From Tomitella biformata AHU 1821 (GTDB lineage: Bacteria; Actinomycetota; Actinomycetes; Mycobacteriales; Mycobacteriaceae): a stretch of 53,702 bases of DNA. Below are positions 24,896-33,655 of this stretch, piece after piece (positions within the stretch are counted from its first letter, which is position 1; every line of letters begins with the position of its first letter). The stretch lies in NCBI RefSeq assembly GCF_000524475.1, contig NZ_BAVQ01000061.1, positions 1 to 53,702 on the forward strand. Direction: 5' to 3'. The translations under genes were made by a program, and so were the position numbers. The notes under the pieces are model-generated. The model worked only from the letters and a program-made list of their open reading frames with translations, did no database searches and had not been told where the DNA came from.

Positions 24896-25888
24896 TCAGT
24901 ACAGGATCAACGGATTGATCAGAACGCCCGTGGAACGGTGGATGGCCGTCGGCGCCGCCACGACGAGAGCCGTCGAGACGCCGGCCGCCGTTAGCTCCGC
25001 CACCGCGGGGCCGAGCAGGCAGTTGTCGACGAGGCACAGGCCAATCGCGTAGATGAGATTGTGCACCTCGAGAGAGCCGGAGGGGTTGTTGCGGGCATCG
25101 TGGAAGTCCCAGAGCACCAGGCCCGCGTCCTTCGACGCGATCCACGCGGCGCCGGACTCGCCGATGCCCGGCCGCGCGACCGCCGCGGCGCCGCTCGGGT
25201 AAATGTTCCCTGCGGCCTCGTAGCGATCCCGACCCTGGTAGATGACCAGCGCGTCTCCCGGCTGCAGGGCGACACCGGTCGCGGCGAGTGCCGCATCCAG
25301 GTCGGCGTCCGTGACCGGGTTCCCCGCATCGATCCACTCGACCCCGCGCGCGGCCGCGACATCGAGGACCACCGCACGAGTGGCGATGCCATGCTGCGCC
25401 CACGCCACCATCGTGTCCTCGTCGGTGTAAGACGCCTCGGCGGGGATCGGCCCGTGCCAGGAACCCTCCGCGCCGATGTGCGCCAACCCGTCCATGTGCG
25501 TGTTGTGGACGCCGTGGGCGTCGTATTTGATGACGTCGCCGCCGTGCGCCGAGCGCATGCCGCGGACACCGACCTGCACCTCCAGCTCGACCGACCCGTG
25601 TCCGGTCGGCATCTCGGCGAGCCCCAGCCGCTCCCACTGCGCCGCCTCGAGCTCCGCCACCGCCCGGCCATCGGCGAGCCGCCCCGGCCGGGTCTCCACC
25701 TCGCGCTCGAGGGAGATGGCCTTGCCGTGCCAGACCGCGGCGACGCCGCGCAGCCGGGCCGCCTCATCGATCAGGTCCACCGAGCCGCGGCACTGCACGC
25801 CGTCCACATGACGGGACGCGTCGTGCCGATCCTTGATCTCGCGGAGCCATGGGGCCAAGGGGTCCGTTTCCAAATCGTCGACAGTCAT
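24896..25888 (-). CDS. Cyclase-family metal hydrolase (kynurenine formamidase-like)
   Basis: 330 residues of the cyclase superfamily (PF04199). The metal motif appears as HNTHMDGLAHIG, the usual form being HxGTHxDxPxH. DFHDARNN and VDNCLLGPAVAEL near the end are also seen in long bacterial members. Family members hydrolyse amides or lactones (formylkynurenine, isatin) or catalyse cyclisation. Here a lactone or ring-opening hydrolase would fit a ring-degradation pathway, but that is inference. The gene stands alone between two hydroxyacid-dehydrogenase paralogues, is closed by a hairpin, and has a 295-base upstream gap without another gene. Confidence 0.82.
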   Translation of the reverse strand: MTVDDLETDPLAPWLREIKDRHDASRHVDGVQCRGSVDLIDEAARLRGVAAVWHGKAISLEREVETRPGRLADGRAVAELEAAQWERLGLAEMPTGHGSVELEVQVGVRGMRSAHGGDVIKYDAHGVHNTHMDGLAHIGAEGSWHGPIPAEASYTDEDTMVAWAQHGIATRAVVLDVAAARGVEWIDAGNPVTDADLDAALAATGVALQPGDALVIYQGRDRYEAAGNIYPSGAAAVARPGIGESGAAWIASKDAGLVLWDFHDARNNPSGSLEVHNLIYAIGLCLVDNCLLGPAVAELTAAGVSTALVVAAPTAIHRSTGVLINPLILY

Positions 25889-26178
25889 TCGATCTCCCTA
25901 TTTGTTTCCGATGATTGCATCGACCACCGGCCGGGGCAGAGTTCACCCGGCCTTGGCCGCTCACACGACCAATACACTGAGGTATATTTGTTTAAGAAAC
26001 ATCGCTTATCTAATTCATTGGGCGTCGCCAACCCATCGAGCGATCACCCTGCGGCGCACCCTCGGACGTGCCCCTCGCCAGCCGCAGTCAGGGTGCCACC
26101 CTGCAGGCCGCGGGGCTGCCCGCGGAGAGTTCAGCAGATCACTTCAAGACTCTATCGAGACCCAAGTCACATGAAGGG

Positions 26179-26192
26179 TACAACTAGTTAGA
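26179..26192. promoter_or_regulatory. KstR-like operator overlapping a stop codon
   Basis: TACAACTAGTTAGA fits TnnAACnnGTTnnA fully. It overlaps the last codons and stop of the hydroxyacid dehydrogenase at 26184 and lies 290 bases before the cyclase gene on the same strand. The following bases (GATGGT, then ACAAGAG) also match those after the site at 24601, so the two form a direct repeat of roughly 28 bases. Confidence 0.5.
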
Positions 26193-27083
26193 TGGTGAGA
26201 CAAGAGCTGATCCCATCCGCTCGATGGCATCGCGGGCCGCGTCCCAGGGCACCCCGCGCTCTGCGCCCGCCCCCTCGGCGAGCTGCGCGAGAATCGCCAC
26301 GTCCTTCCGCAGCAACGGCTCCCCCTCCGCGGCCATCGGCGCCAGCGTGCCACCGATGCCGCGCAGCACGCCGAGCGCATAGCTCCCCCCACTGCCGTGC
26401 GCCATGACGTCCAGCAGGCTGTTCGCATCGACCCCCAGGGACCTGCCAATATCCAGGATCCCCGTCGTGGTCGAAAAGTTCGCGGCGAGCAGCGTGTTGT
26501 TCAGCAGCTTCGCCACCTGCCCGGCCCCGACCGGCCCGAGATGGACGATCGGCTCGGCGAAGCTCGACAGGACGGGGAGGCTTCGCGCCAGCGCCGACTC
26601 CTCACCGCCGACCATGACAAGGAGTGTCCCGGCGGCGGCCGCGCTGCCGCCGCCGCTGACCGGGGCGTCGATCAGCTCAATCCCCCTCGTACGCGCCGCG
26701 GCGGCCATCCGGCCGCAGGTATCGGGGTGAATCGTGCTGTGAATGGCGATGATTCCGCCTGGGGCCATGCCGCTTAGGACCCCCTCCGGACCCGTGAGGA
26801 CCTCCTCCACGCCGACGTCGTTCACCACGCAAACACAGACGAGGTCGCTGGCTGCGCCGAGCTCCGCAGGAGTCTGCGCCACCGCGGCGGCGGTGTCGGC
26901 ATAGGGCTGCAGGCTCTCGGGCCGGCGCGCCCACAAGGTCAGCGGGTGACCCGCGTCGGCGATGCGGCGCGCCATCGGCCCGCCCTGGCTGCCCAACCCG
27001 ATGAAGCCCACCCGGAGCGTGGGCCCGAGCAGTCCGGACATGCTGTCCTGGCGGGCGGGGAAGTCGGGATTTCTATCCAGCAC
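26184..27083 (-). CDS. 3-hydroxyisobutyrate dehydrogenase-like NAD(P) oxidoreductase
   Basis: 299 residues from GTG 27083 (GAGGAG five bases upstream). GFIGLGSQGGPMARRIADAG binds the nucleotide, DAPVSGGGSAAAAGTL is the substrate loop and GAGQVAKLLNN holds the catalytic lysine. It is a paralogue of 23640-24494 but clearly diverged. It is divergent from the P450 at 27565 across a 481-base gap. The role is probably reduction or oxidation of a short hydroxy acid released by the pathway. Confidence 0.87.
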   Translation of the reverse strand: MLDRNPDFPARQDSMSGLLGPTLRVGFIGLGSQGGPMARRIADAGHPLTLWARRPESLQPYADTAAAVAQTPAELGAASDLVCVCVVNDVGVEEVLTGPEGVLSGMAPGGIIAIHSTIHPDTCGRMAAAARTRGIELIDAPVSGGGSAAAAGTLLVMVGGEESALARSLPVLSSFAEPIVHLGPVGAGQVAKLLNNTLLAANFSTTTGILDIGRSLGVDANSLLDVMAHGSGGSYALGVLRGIGGTLAPMAAEGEPLLRKDVAILAQLAEGAGAERGVPWDAARDAIERMGSALVSPSN

Positions 27084-27564
27084 GGGGGCTCCTCGAGATG
27101 GGGTGGCGGAGGATCGCCAGCCGCATCTGCCGCGTCGAGCGGGGCTGGATCGATCACCAAGAAGGACGGGGCAGGCACGATAGGGCCCGCATCCGCGTCG
27201 ATGCCGACTATAGACAGCCGCCGGGAAAACTCGTCAGTTATCTAGATATGTGGCGCGCCGAAGCCGGGTCACTGGTGCCGGGCAGCGCCACCCAACTCCC
27301 ACACCATGGACCGCGGGCCGCCAGCCAGCGCCGCCCGCACCAGCCGGGGCGGAGCTGCTCGCCGCGGCGGACCCGACGGTCCCGCAGACTCGAGTCCCGA
27401 TAATTCACCACAAATGGTCGCATCCGCATAATTCCGCCAATTCTGAGCAGCTCAGCTATAGACGCGCGGCAACACTCGTGGCAGACTCCTGGATCTAAGC
27501 GCACAAGCTCAAACTCTTCTGGCGATCGCGCATTCGGAACCATTCGGCATTCAAGGGAGATCTG
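27084..27564. other. 481-base intergenic region without a supportable gene
   Basis: Lies between divergent starts. It holds TATCTAGATA, a perfect 10-base palindrome at 27239-27248, set in a locally AT-rich patch that may be a promoter or operator. An open plus frame at 27098-27403 has no ribosome site or family look and is not called. The P450 ribosome site (GGGAGA) lies just before 27565. Confidence 0.5.
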
Positions 27565-28734
27565 ATGACGACCACACCCTTCTCGACCAGACGCACCGAT
27601 CCATATAAGCCGCCAGCCCAGCAGGTGCAGATGCAGAATGAATGCCCCGTGAGCCACGTCGACTGGCAGGGCGGCGGCAAGATCTGGGCAGTCACCAAGC
27701 ACGCCGACGTCCGCGCGGTCCTGGCCGATGCCCGGTTCAGCTCGGATCGATCGCTCCCCGGGCACCCGTTGAATCAAGTTTACGTGGCAGGCAACCAACT
27801 CAAGCAGCTGATCGAGATGGACCCGCCCGAGCACACCGAGGCCCGGGTGCGGGTGATGCGCGAGTTCACCGTCCGGCGGATCGCCGCCATGCGGCCCCGC
27901 CTCACCGAGGTCGTCAACGAGACCATCGACGCGATGATGGACGGCAAGTCCGAGGCGGAACTCGTTACGGCACTGTCACTTCCGGTTCCGTCCATCGCGA
28001 TCTCCGAGCTCCTTGGCGTGCCGGCTGAGGACCACGAGTTCTTCCAGCGCCACAGCAGCGCCTTCGCCAAACATAACGCCACCGTGGAGGACCGGATGGC
28101 GGCTGTAGGGACGCTCAAGGCGTATATCGCCGAACTTGTCAATACTCGAGTGGCGACGCCGGGCGACGACCTGCTCAGCCGCCAGCTTGAGGCTGGCGCG
28201 ACCCCGGAGGAGGTTGTCGGCCTCGGTTTCCTCCTGCTCATCGCCGGGCACGAGACGACGGCTAACATGATCTCGCTCAGCATCGTGACCCTCCTGGACA
28301 ATCCCGAGCTCTTGCAACAGCTTCGCGATGATCCCGACCTCCTCTCGGGCGCGATCGAGGAGCTGCTGCGCTACTTCACGATCGCCGAGATCGGCGGACT
28401 GCGCCTTGCGACCGCGGACATCGAGATCGGCGGGACCATGATCCCGGAGGGCGGCGTGGTCTTCGCGGCCGCCAACGTGGCGAACCGCGATCCGGAGGCG
28501 TTCCCCGAGCCGCACACGATCGACTTCAAGCGCGGCGCGCGCAACCATGTCGCCTTCGGCTTCGGCCCCCACCAGTGCCTGGGACAGAGCCTCGCGCGCC
28601 TCGAGCTCGAGATCGTCCTCTCCACGGTCATCCGCCGGATCCCGACCCTGCGCCTGGCCGTGCCGTTCCAGGAGATCAGGTTCAAGGAAAATGGACCCAC
28701 CTACGGCGTCTACGAACTTCCGGTGGCGTGGTGA
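27565..28734 (+). CDS. Cytochrome P450 (CYP105/107-like class I)
   Basis: 389 residues. I-helix AGHETT (227-232), E266-x2-R269 in EELLRY and heme ligand C338 in FGFGPHQCLGQ are intact. The short length and the NEC-PVS/PPEHT wording resemble the soluble CYP105/107 group of actinobacteria. It would hydroxylate a hydrophobic pathway compound. The stop overlaps or nearly touches the ferredoxin start, so both are coupled. It begins a plus-strand operon that runs through an SDR and an aldehyde dehydrogenase, parallel to the set at 19535-23576 but with a different P450 family. Confidence 0.93.
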   Translation: MTTTPFSTRRTDPYKPPAQQVQMQNECPVSHVDWQGGGKIWAVTKHADVRAVLADARFSSDRSLPGHPLNQVYVAGNQLKQLIEMDPPEHTEARVRVMREFTVRRIAAMRPRLTEVVNETIDAMMDGKSEAELVTALSLPVPSIAISELLGVPAEDHEFFQRHSSAFAKHNATVEDRMAAVGTLKAYIAELVNTRVATPGDDLLSRQLEAGATPEEVVGLGFLLLIAGHETTANMISLSIVTLLDNPELLQQLRDDPDLLSGAIEELLRYFTIAEIGGLRLATADIEIGGTMIPEGGVVFAAANVANRDPEAFPEPHTIDFKRGARNHVAFGFGPHQCLGQSLARLELEIVLSTVIRRIPTLRLAVPFQEIRFKENGPTYGVYELPVAW

Positions 28735-28736
28735 CC

Positions 28737-28943
28737 ATGCGAATTCTCGCGAACACCAGCGTGTGCATCGGGGCGGGGCAGTGCGTGTTCACAGATCCCG
28801 AGGCATTCGACCAAGACGACTCCGGGTTCGTCGTCGTGCTTCGTCCGGAGCCTAAGACGGCCGCCGAAACCGCGCGGGCGAAGGAGGCCGTAAACCTCTG
28901 TCCCAGCCGCGCGCTCTCGCTGGCCGAAGTGCCCGCGTCGTGA
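28737..28943 (+). CDS. [3Fe-4S]-type ferredoxin, P450 partner
   Basis: 68 residues with C10-x2-A-x2-C16 (CIGAGQC) and a third cysteine in NLCPSRAL. Alanine replaces the fourth ligand, as in the ferredoxins that serve Streptomyces CYP105 enzymes. ATG 28737 follows the P450 stop by two bases; a GTG at 28731 would overlap that stop. It should feed electrons to the P450 upstream, receiving them from the reductase at 31638 or the fused reductase at 17699. Confidence 0.9.
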   Translation: MRILANTSVCIGAGQCVFTDPEAFDQDDSGFVVVLRPEPKTAAETARAKEAVNLCPSRALSLAEVPAS

Positions 28944-28983
28944 ATCTTCCCCAGACTCTGCACTACACAACAAGGAGCAAATA

Positions 28984-29862
28984 GTGAACGACTACTTCGG
29001 CTACGCAGGAAAGACGGCCGTCGTGACCGGCGCCGCGTCGGGCATGGGCAAGGCCCTCACTGAGATCCTGGTTGATCTCGGAGCACAGGTGTACGCGCTA
29101 GACCGTGTGGAGCCGCCGGTCCCGGGCGTCGCCAAGGCCATTCTCGCGGACCTGGGCAGCAAGGACTCGATCGATCTGGCCTTCGCGCAGATCCCCGCGC
29201 AGATCGACGCGTTCTTCGGGGTGGCCGGCATCTCGGGTGTGCATAACAGCTTCCTCGACACGATCACCGTCAACTTCATCGCGAACAAGTACGTCACCGA
29301 CGCCTACCTGGTGGACCGGATCGTCGAGGGCGGGTCGCTCACCTTCGTCTCCTCCAACGGCGGGCTGCGCTGGGAGACGCCCGCGATCCGGGAGGAGCTC
29401 GCCCAGTTCACCCGCGCCGACAGCTGGGACGACTTGGTGCGGGCCACGCAGGAGTTCGAGACGGGATTCGGCGCGGTGCAGGGGTCCATGGGCTACATCC
29501 TGTCCAAGCGCCTCCTCAACTTCTGGGTCGCGGAGCAGGTCGGGCCGCTCTCGAACCTCCGCAAGATCCGGATCAATGCCACCCTGCCGGCCCTGACGGT
29601 CTCGGGCATGCTGCCGGAGTTCACCGAGATGAAGGGCGGCGAAGACGCCGTCAACGCCGATCTTGGCCCAGCCGGCCGCCTGGCGGAGTCCGCCGAGATG
29701 GCCAAGGTCCTCGCCTTCCTCGGCAGCGACCTCGCCAGCTACGTCTCGGGCGCACACCTGTCCGTCGACTTCGGCGCGAACGCGATGCAGATTGCGGGCC
29801 TGCAGCCGGACCGCCTCGGGTGGACCCTCCGCGACGTCCTGTCGCGCCAACCGACGGCATGA
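28984..29862 (+). CDS. SDR, 3-alpha-hydroxysteroid dehydrogenase-like
   Basis: 292 residues from GTG 28984 (AAGGAG six bases upstream). TGAASGMGKA, the FVSSNGG serine and Y171-x3-K175 in YILSKR form the active site. The short N-terminal half without a normal NNAG motif (FFGVAGISG) and the long insert before YILSK resemble the 3-alpha-hydroxysteroid dehydrogenase/carbonyl reductase group. It would interconvert an alcohol and a ketone, probably on the P450 product. It lies 40 bases after the ferredoxin and 52 before the aldehyde dehydrogenase. Confidence 0.85.
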   Translation: MNDYFGYAGKTAVVTGAASGMGKALTEILVDLGAQVYALDRVEPPVPGVAKAILADLGSKDSIDLAFAQIPAQIDAFFGVAGISGVHNSFLDTITVNFIANKYVTDAYLVDRIVEGGSLTFVSSNGGLRWETPAIREELAQFTRADSWDDLVRATQEFETGFGAVQGSMGYILSKRLLNFWVAEQVGPLSNLRKIRINATLPALTVSGMLPEFTEMKGGEDAVNADLGPAGRLAESAEMAKVLAFLGSDLASYVSGAHLSVDFGANAMQIAGLQPDRLGWTLRDVLSRQPTA

Positions 29863-29914
29863 CCCCGAGCAGCCGCTCCCGAAACACCTCAGACATCGAA
29901 CCCAGGAGACTGCC

Positions 29915-31405
29915 GTGACCATGCTCGACGTACGCGCTACCCCCATCCCCCTGAAGCACCCGGACCGCTTCTACATCAACGGCGAGTGGCGGCTGCCCTC
30001 CACCTCGGCCACCATCGACATCATCGACGCCGCGACGGAGGAGCCGTTCTACCGCGTCGCCGAGACCGGCCCCGAGGACATGGACGCCGCGATCACCGCG
30101 GCCCGCAACGCCTTCGACCGCTCCCCCTGGTCCACCCTCGAGCCCGCCGAGCGAGCCGTCTACCTGCGAAAATTCGCCGACGGCATCCGCGCGCGCGCCC
30201 AGGAGGTGGGGACCTTCTGGACCCGCCAGGCCGGTGTCATCTTCCCCATCGCGGTGGGCGCGACCGGCCGTGTGCCCGCGCTCTTCGACTACTACGCGGA
30301 CCTCACCACCACCTACCCGTGGGCGAAGCAGGACAGCCCCGAGTTCGCCGCGTTCGGCGCCGTGGTCAATGAGCCGGTCGGCGTCGTCGGCGCCATCGTC
30401 CCCTGGAACACCCCGCTGTCCCTGGCCGCGTACAAGATCGCGCCCGCGCTCCTCGCGGGCTGCACAGTCGTCCTCAAGGCGCCCCCGGAGGCGCTGGGCG
30501 AGCTGTATATCCTCGCGGAGATCGCGGAGGAGATCGGCCTGCCGCCGGGCGTGCTCAACGTCGTGAACGGATACCGACAGGTCTCCGAGCAACTCGTCGC
30601 CGACCCGCGGATCGACAAGATCGCGTTCACCGGCTCCAGCGCCGTCGGGCGCCAGATCGCGACGACCTGTGGCGCCCGCCTCGCCCGGTACACGCTCGAG
30701 TTGGGCGGCAAGTCCGCCGCGGTCATCCTCGACGACTACGACCTCGCCACCGCGGCGGCCTCGATCTCCGCGCAGGAGACCGTGATGAACGGCCAGGTGT
30801 GCATGTCGCTGACCCGCGTCATCGTGACGAAGTCGCGGCACGACGAGTTCGCCGAGGCCTTGGGCTCGGCGTTCGGCGCCGTGCGGGTCGGCGACCCCTT
30901 CGACCCGCAGACTCAAATGGGGCCCCTGGCGCTGGCCAGGCAGCAGACGAGCGTGCTCGGCTACATCCAGACCGCCAAGGACGAGGGCGCGACGCTAGTC
31001 ACGGGCGGCAACCGCCCCGCGCACCTCGACCGCGGCTGGTTCGTCGAGCCGACGGTGTTCTCCAACGTCGACAACAGCTCGACCATCGCGCAGGAGGAGC
31101 TGTTCGGACCCGTGCTGTCCGTCATCCCCGCGGAGAACGAGGAGCACGCGATCGAGCTGGCGAACGACACCCGGTACGGGCTGAACGCGGCGGTGTTCAC
31201 GAACGACGTCGACCGCGCGTACCAGGTCGCCCGCCGACTCCGCTCGGGGACCGTCGGCCACAACGGCTTCAAGACAGACACCCGGATGGGGTACGGCGGC
31301 TTCAAGCAGTCGGGCGTCGGCCGCGAGGGCGGGCTACAGGGCCTGCTCCCCTACCTGGAAACGAAGACCGTGCTACTCGACGGCACACCCACGCCCTTCC
31401 AGTGA
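29915..31405 (+). CDS. Aldehyde dehydrogenase (NAD-dependent)
   Basis: 496 residues starting at GTG 29915, chosen over ATG 29921 because AGGAG is six bases from it; the open frame further back runs inside the SDR and is not real. VPWNTPL, FTGSSAVGR, LELGGKS (E262) and catalytic C296 in NGQVCMSL are present. It oxidises an aldehyde to an acid, and the GYGGFKQSGVGREGG end is typical of the class. It closes the operon P450, ferredoxin, SDR, aldehyde dehydrogenase, and a strong hairpin follows. Confidence 0.92.
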   Translation: MTMLDVRATPIPLKHPDRFYINGEWRLPSTSATIDIIDAATEEPFYRVAETGPEDMDAAITAARNAFDRSPWSTLEPAERAVYLRKFADGIRARAQEVGTFWTRQAGVIFPIAVGATGRVPALFDYYADLTTTYPWAKQDSPEFAAFGAVVNEPVGVVGAIVPWNTPLSLAAYKIAPALLAGCTVVLKAPPEALGELYILAEIAEEIGLPPGVLNVVNGYRQVSEQLVADPRIDKIAFTGSSAVGRQIATTCGARLARYTLELGGKSAAVILDDYDLATAAASISAQETVMNGQVCMSLTRVIVTKSRHDEFAEALGSAFGAVRVGDPFDPQTQMGPLALARQQTSVLGYIQTAKDEGATLVTGGNRPAHLDRGWFVEPTVFSNVDNSSTIAQEELFGPVLSVIPAENEEHAIELANDTRYGLNAAVFTNDVDRAYQVARRLRSGTVGHNGFKTDTRMGYGGFKQSGVGREGGLQGLLPYLETKTVLLDGTPTPFQ

Positions 31406-31445
31406 GCGACTCTTGAGCGGGCCCACCCGGCCACACACCAGGGTC

Positions 31446-31485
31446 CTCGAGGTCCAGCCGCGCGCTCGCGCGGCTGGACCTCGAG
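31446..31485 (+). terminator. Terminator after the second P450 operon
   Basis: CTCGAGGTCCAGCCGCGC at 31446-31463 pairs perfectly with 31468-31485 around a four-base loop (18-bp stem), 41 bases beyond the aldehyde dehydrogenase stop. Confidence 0.88.
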
Positions 31486-31527
31486 CTCGTGGGGAACCCT
31501 CCCCAAAATCTCCCAGTTGTGTAAATA

Positions 31528-31541
31528 TGTAACTAGTTCAG
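31528..31541. promoter_or_regulatory. KstR-like operator upstream of ferredoxin reductase gene
   Basis: TGTAACTAGTTCAG has the AAC-TA-GTT core and leading T of the KstR pattern, with one mismatch at the last position. It lies about 97 bases before ATG 31638 and just after a strong terminator, so it probably marks a new promoter. Confidence 0.55.
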
Positions 31542-31637
31542 GTTGGAGCGCCGACGTGCCAATGCGAGCACCCGACCGCCGTGGGAGCCCAGCTCCGCGA
31601 CTGCCGACACAGGAATATTGCCGGAGAGGCGAATCGA

Positions 31638-32834
31638 ATGACAACACTCAGATCCACCCATCGCGTGGTCATCGTCGGAGCGGGCCTCGCCGGGCTGCGC
31701 ACCGCCGAGGAACTGCGGCGGGCGGACTTCGACGGCGAGATCGTGCTGATCGGCGACGAGCCGCACCTGCCGTACGATCGCCCGCCGCTCTCGAAGGCCG
31801 GCGTCCGCGGCGAGAACCCCGACACGACCTTCCAGCCCCTGGAGTTCTTCGCCGAGCAGCGGATCGACCTACGTGTGGGCCTGCGCGCCGAGCGCGTCGA
31901 CGCGGTGGGCCGCACCCTGGCCCTGTCCGACGGCTCCACCCTGGCCTTCGACGAGCTCGTCGTGGCCACGGGCCTGCGTCCGCGCCACCTGCCCGGGTCG
32001 GAGTCCCTTGCCGGGGTGCACGTGCTGCGCTCCCTCGACGACAGCCGCGCGCTGGCCGCCGCGGCCAACCCCGCGGGCCGGGCCCTGATCGTCGGTGCGG
32101 GCTTCATCGGCTGCGAGGTCGCCGCGAACCTGCGGTCGCTCGGTATGGACGTCGTGCTCGTCGAGCCGCAGGCCGCACCGCTGGCCGCGGTGCTCGGCCC
32201 GGAGGTGGGCGGGCGCATCGGCCGACTGCACGTCGACAAGGGCGTGGACGTGCGCGCCGGCGTCGGCGTGCGGGAGGTGGTGCAGGCCGACGGGCGCGTG
32301 CGCTCGGTCGAGCTCAGCGACGGCACCCAACTAGACGTGGACCTCGTCGTCGTGGGCATCGGCTCCGCGCCCGCCGAGGCCTGGCTCGAGGGCTCCGGCG
32401 TGCGCGTGGACAACGGCGTCGTGTGCGACGCGCAGGGCCGCGCCTCCGCGCCCCATGTCTGGGCGGTCGGCGACGTCGCCGCTTGGACGGGTGCCAACGG
32501 CGCACCCCGCCGGGTGGAGCACTGGACGAACGCCGGGGACCAGGCCCGCGTGTTGGCCGCTGCCCTGCTCGGATCGGACACCACTCTGTCGCACCAGGTC
32601 CCGTACTTCTGGAGCGACCAGTACGAACTGAAGATCCAGGCCCTCGGCGACGTCGACGCCGCCGACACGGTCCACATCACGCACGAGGACGGCCACAAGT
32701 TTCTCGCCTGCTACGAGCGCGACGGCCGCCTAAGCGGCGTGGTCGGCGCGGGCCTGCCAGGCCGCGTGATGAAGATGCGGGCCGCGATTATGGCGGCGGT
32801 GCCGATGACGGAGATCCTGGCTCCCAGCGCCTGA
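31638..32834 (+). CDS. FAD-dependent ferredoxin reductase (ThcD/BenC-like)
   Basis: 398 residues from ATG 31638 with GGAGAGG upstream. VVIVGAGLAGLRTAEELR binds FAD, YDRPPLSK is the family signature, LIVGAGFIGCEVAANLR binds NAD(P)H, and VWAVGDVA is the second FAD contact. It reduces rubredoxin- or P450-type ferredoxins from NADH. It is a one-gene unit after the second P450 operon with its own operator-like site, so it may serve both P450s and the Rieske oxygenase at the right edge. Confidence 0.93.
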   Translation: MTTLRSTHRVVIVGAGLAGLRTAEELRRADFDGEIVLIGDEPHLPYDRPPLSKAGVRGENPDTTFQPLEFFAEQRIDLRVGLRAERVDAVGRTLALSDGSTLAFDELVVATGLRPRHLPGSESLAGVHVLRSLDDSRALAAAANPAGRALIVGAGFIGCEVAANLRSLGMDVVLVEPQAAPLAAVLGPEVGGRIGRLHVDKGVDVRAGVGVREVVQADGRVRSVELSDGTQLDVDLVVVGIGSAPAEAWLEGSGVRVDNGVVCDAQGRASAPHVWAVGDVAAWTGANGAPRRVEHWTNAGDQARVLAAALLGSDTTLSHQVPYFWSDQYELKIQALGDVDAADTVHITHEDGHKFLACYERDGRLSGVVGAGLPGRVMKMRAAIMAAVPMTEILAPSA

Positions 32835-32841
32835 CAGGCAC

Positions 32842-32866
32842 GTGGCGCGCGCGGGACGCGCGCCAC
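32842..32866. terminator. Bidirectional terminator hairpin
   Basis: A perfect 10-bp stem (GTGGCGCGCG at 32842-32851 with 32857-32866) and a five-base loop in the 33-base gap between convergent reductase and crotonase genes. Confidence 0.8.
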
Positions 32867-32867
32867 A

Positions 32868-33632
32868 TCAGCCCCGCTGGAAGACGGGCGCCCGCTTCTC
32901 GAGGAACGAGGCCTTCGCCTCCGCCGCGTCCGCGCCGGCGATGTTGTTGGCCTGGGCCTGGCTCTCCAGACGCAGGGCCGCCTCGAGGCTGCCGCCGTCG
33001 GCCGCGGCGTTGAGCAGCTGCTTCGTCGCCGAGAGGGCCCGCGCGGGACCCGCGGCGAGCCGCGCAGCCAGCCGCTCCACCACGGCGTCGAGGTCCTCGA
33101 CCGGCACCAGTCGGGTCACCAGCCCCATTTCGGCAGCCTGGGCGGCGGTGTAGATATCGCCGAAGAGTGCGATCTCCTTCGCCTTCTGCAGCCCCACCAG
33201 GCGGGGCAGCAGCCAGGACCCGCCCAGGTCCACCGAGAGGGCTCGCCGGACGAATATCTGCGAGAACTTCGCGCGCTCGCTGGCCACCACGAGGTCGCAG
33301 GCCAGCGCGAGGTTCCAGCCCGCGCCGACGGCGACCCCGTCTACCCTCGCGATAGTCGGGATGCTCAACGCGTGGAGGGCGCGCGCCGCGTCGCTGACGT
33401 CGGACATGAAGTGGAGGGGGTCGCCCTGCAGGCTCGCCAGATCGGAGCCGGAGCAGAAGTCGCCGCCCGCCCCGGACAGCACCAGGACCCGGTCCGTGTG
33501 CCAGCGCTCGACACTGGCGAAGATCGCGGCCAGCTCGCGCCACATCTCCATGTTCACGGCATTCTTCTTCTCGGGGCGATTCATCACCACCGTGACCACC
33601 CCGTCCCGACGCTCCACCTGCAGAAATTCCAC
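32868..33632 (-). CDS. Enoyl-CoA hydratase/isomerase family, PaaG-like active site
   Basis: 254 residues from GTG 33632, chosen because AAGGAG lies seven bases upstream. The oxyanion-hole motif (GGDFCSGSDL) is intact. The two hydratase glutamates are missing: AGWNLALACDL has N where E144 should be, and the second site reads FVRRALSVDLGGSW. The aspartate in SVDLGGSW matches the single catalytic acid of PaaG-type isomerases. So an isomerase (double-bond shift or ring isomerisation) is more likely than a hydratase. It is divergent from the acyl-CoA dehydrogenase at 33760, with a palindrome between them. Confidence 0.85.
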   Translation of the reverse strand: MEFLQVERRDGVVTVVMNRPEKKNAVNMEMWRELAAIFASVERWHTDRVLVLSGAGGDFCSGSDLASLQGDPLHFMSDVSDAARALHALSIPTIARVDGVAVGAGWNLALACDLVVASERAKFSQIFVRRALSVDLGGSWLLPRLVGLQKAKEIALFGDIYTAAQAAEMGLVTRLVPVEDLDAVVERLAARLAAGPARALSATKQLLNAAADGGSLEAALRLESQAQANNIAGADAAEAKASFLEKRAPVFQRG

Positions 33633-33655
33633 CGCCGCGCTCCTTAACCACCCAT

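Noticed and set aside
27098-27403. Small plus-strand open frame in the long intergenic gap
   Set aside because: No ribosome site, biased composition, and no resemblance to a protein family.
29651-30916. Minus-strand open frame of 421 residues opposite the SDR and aldehyde dehydrogenase
   Set aside because: It spans two real plus-strand genes and the gap between them, and its product is compositionally biased.
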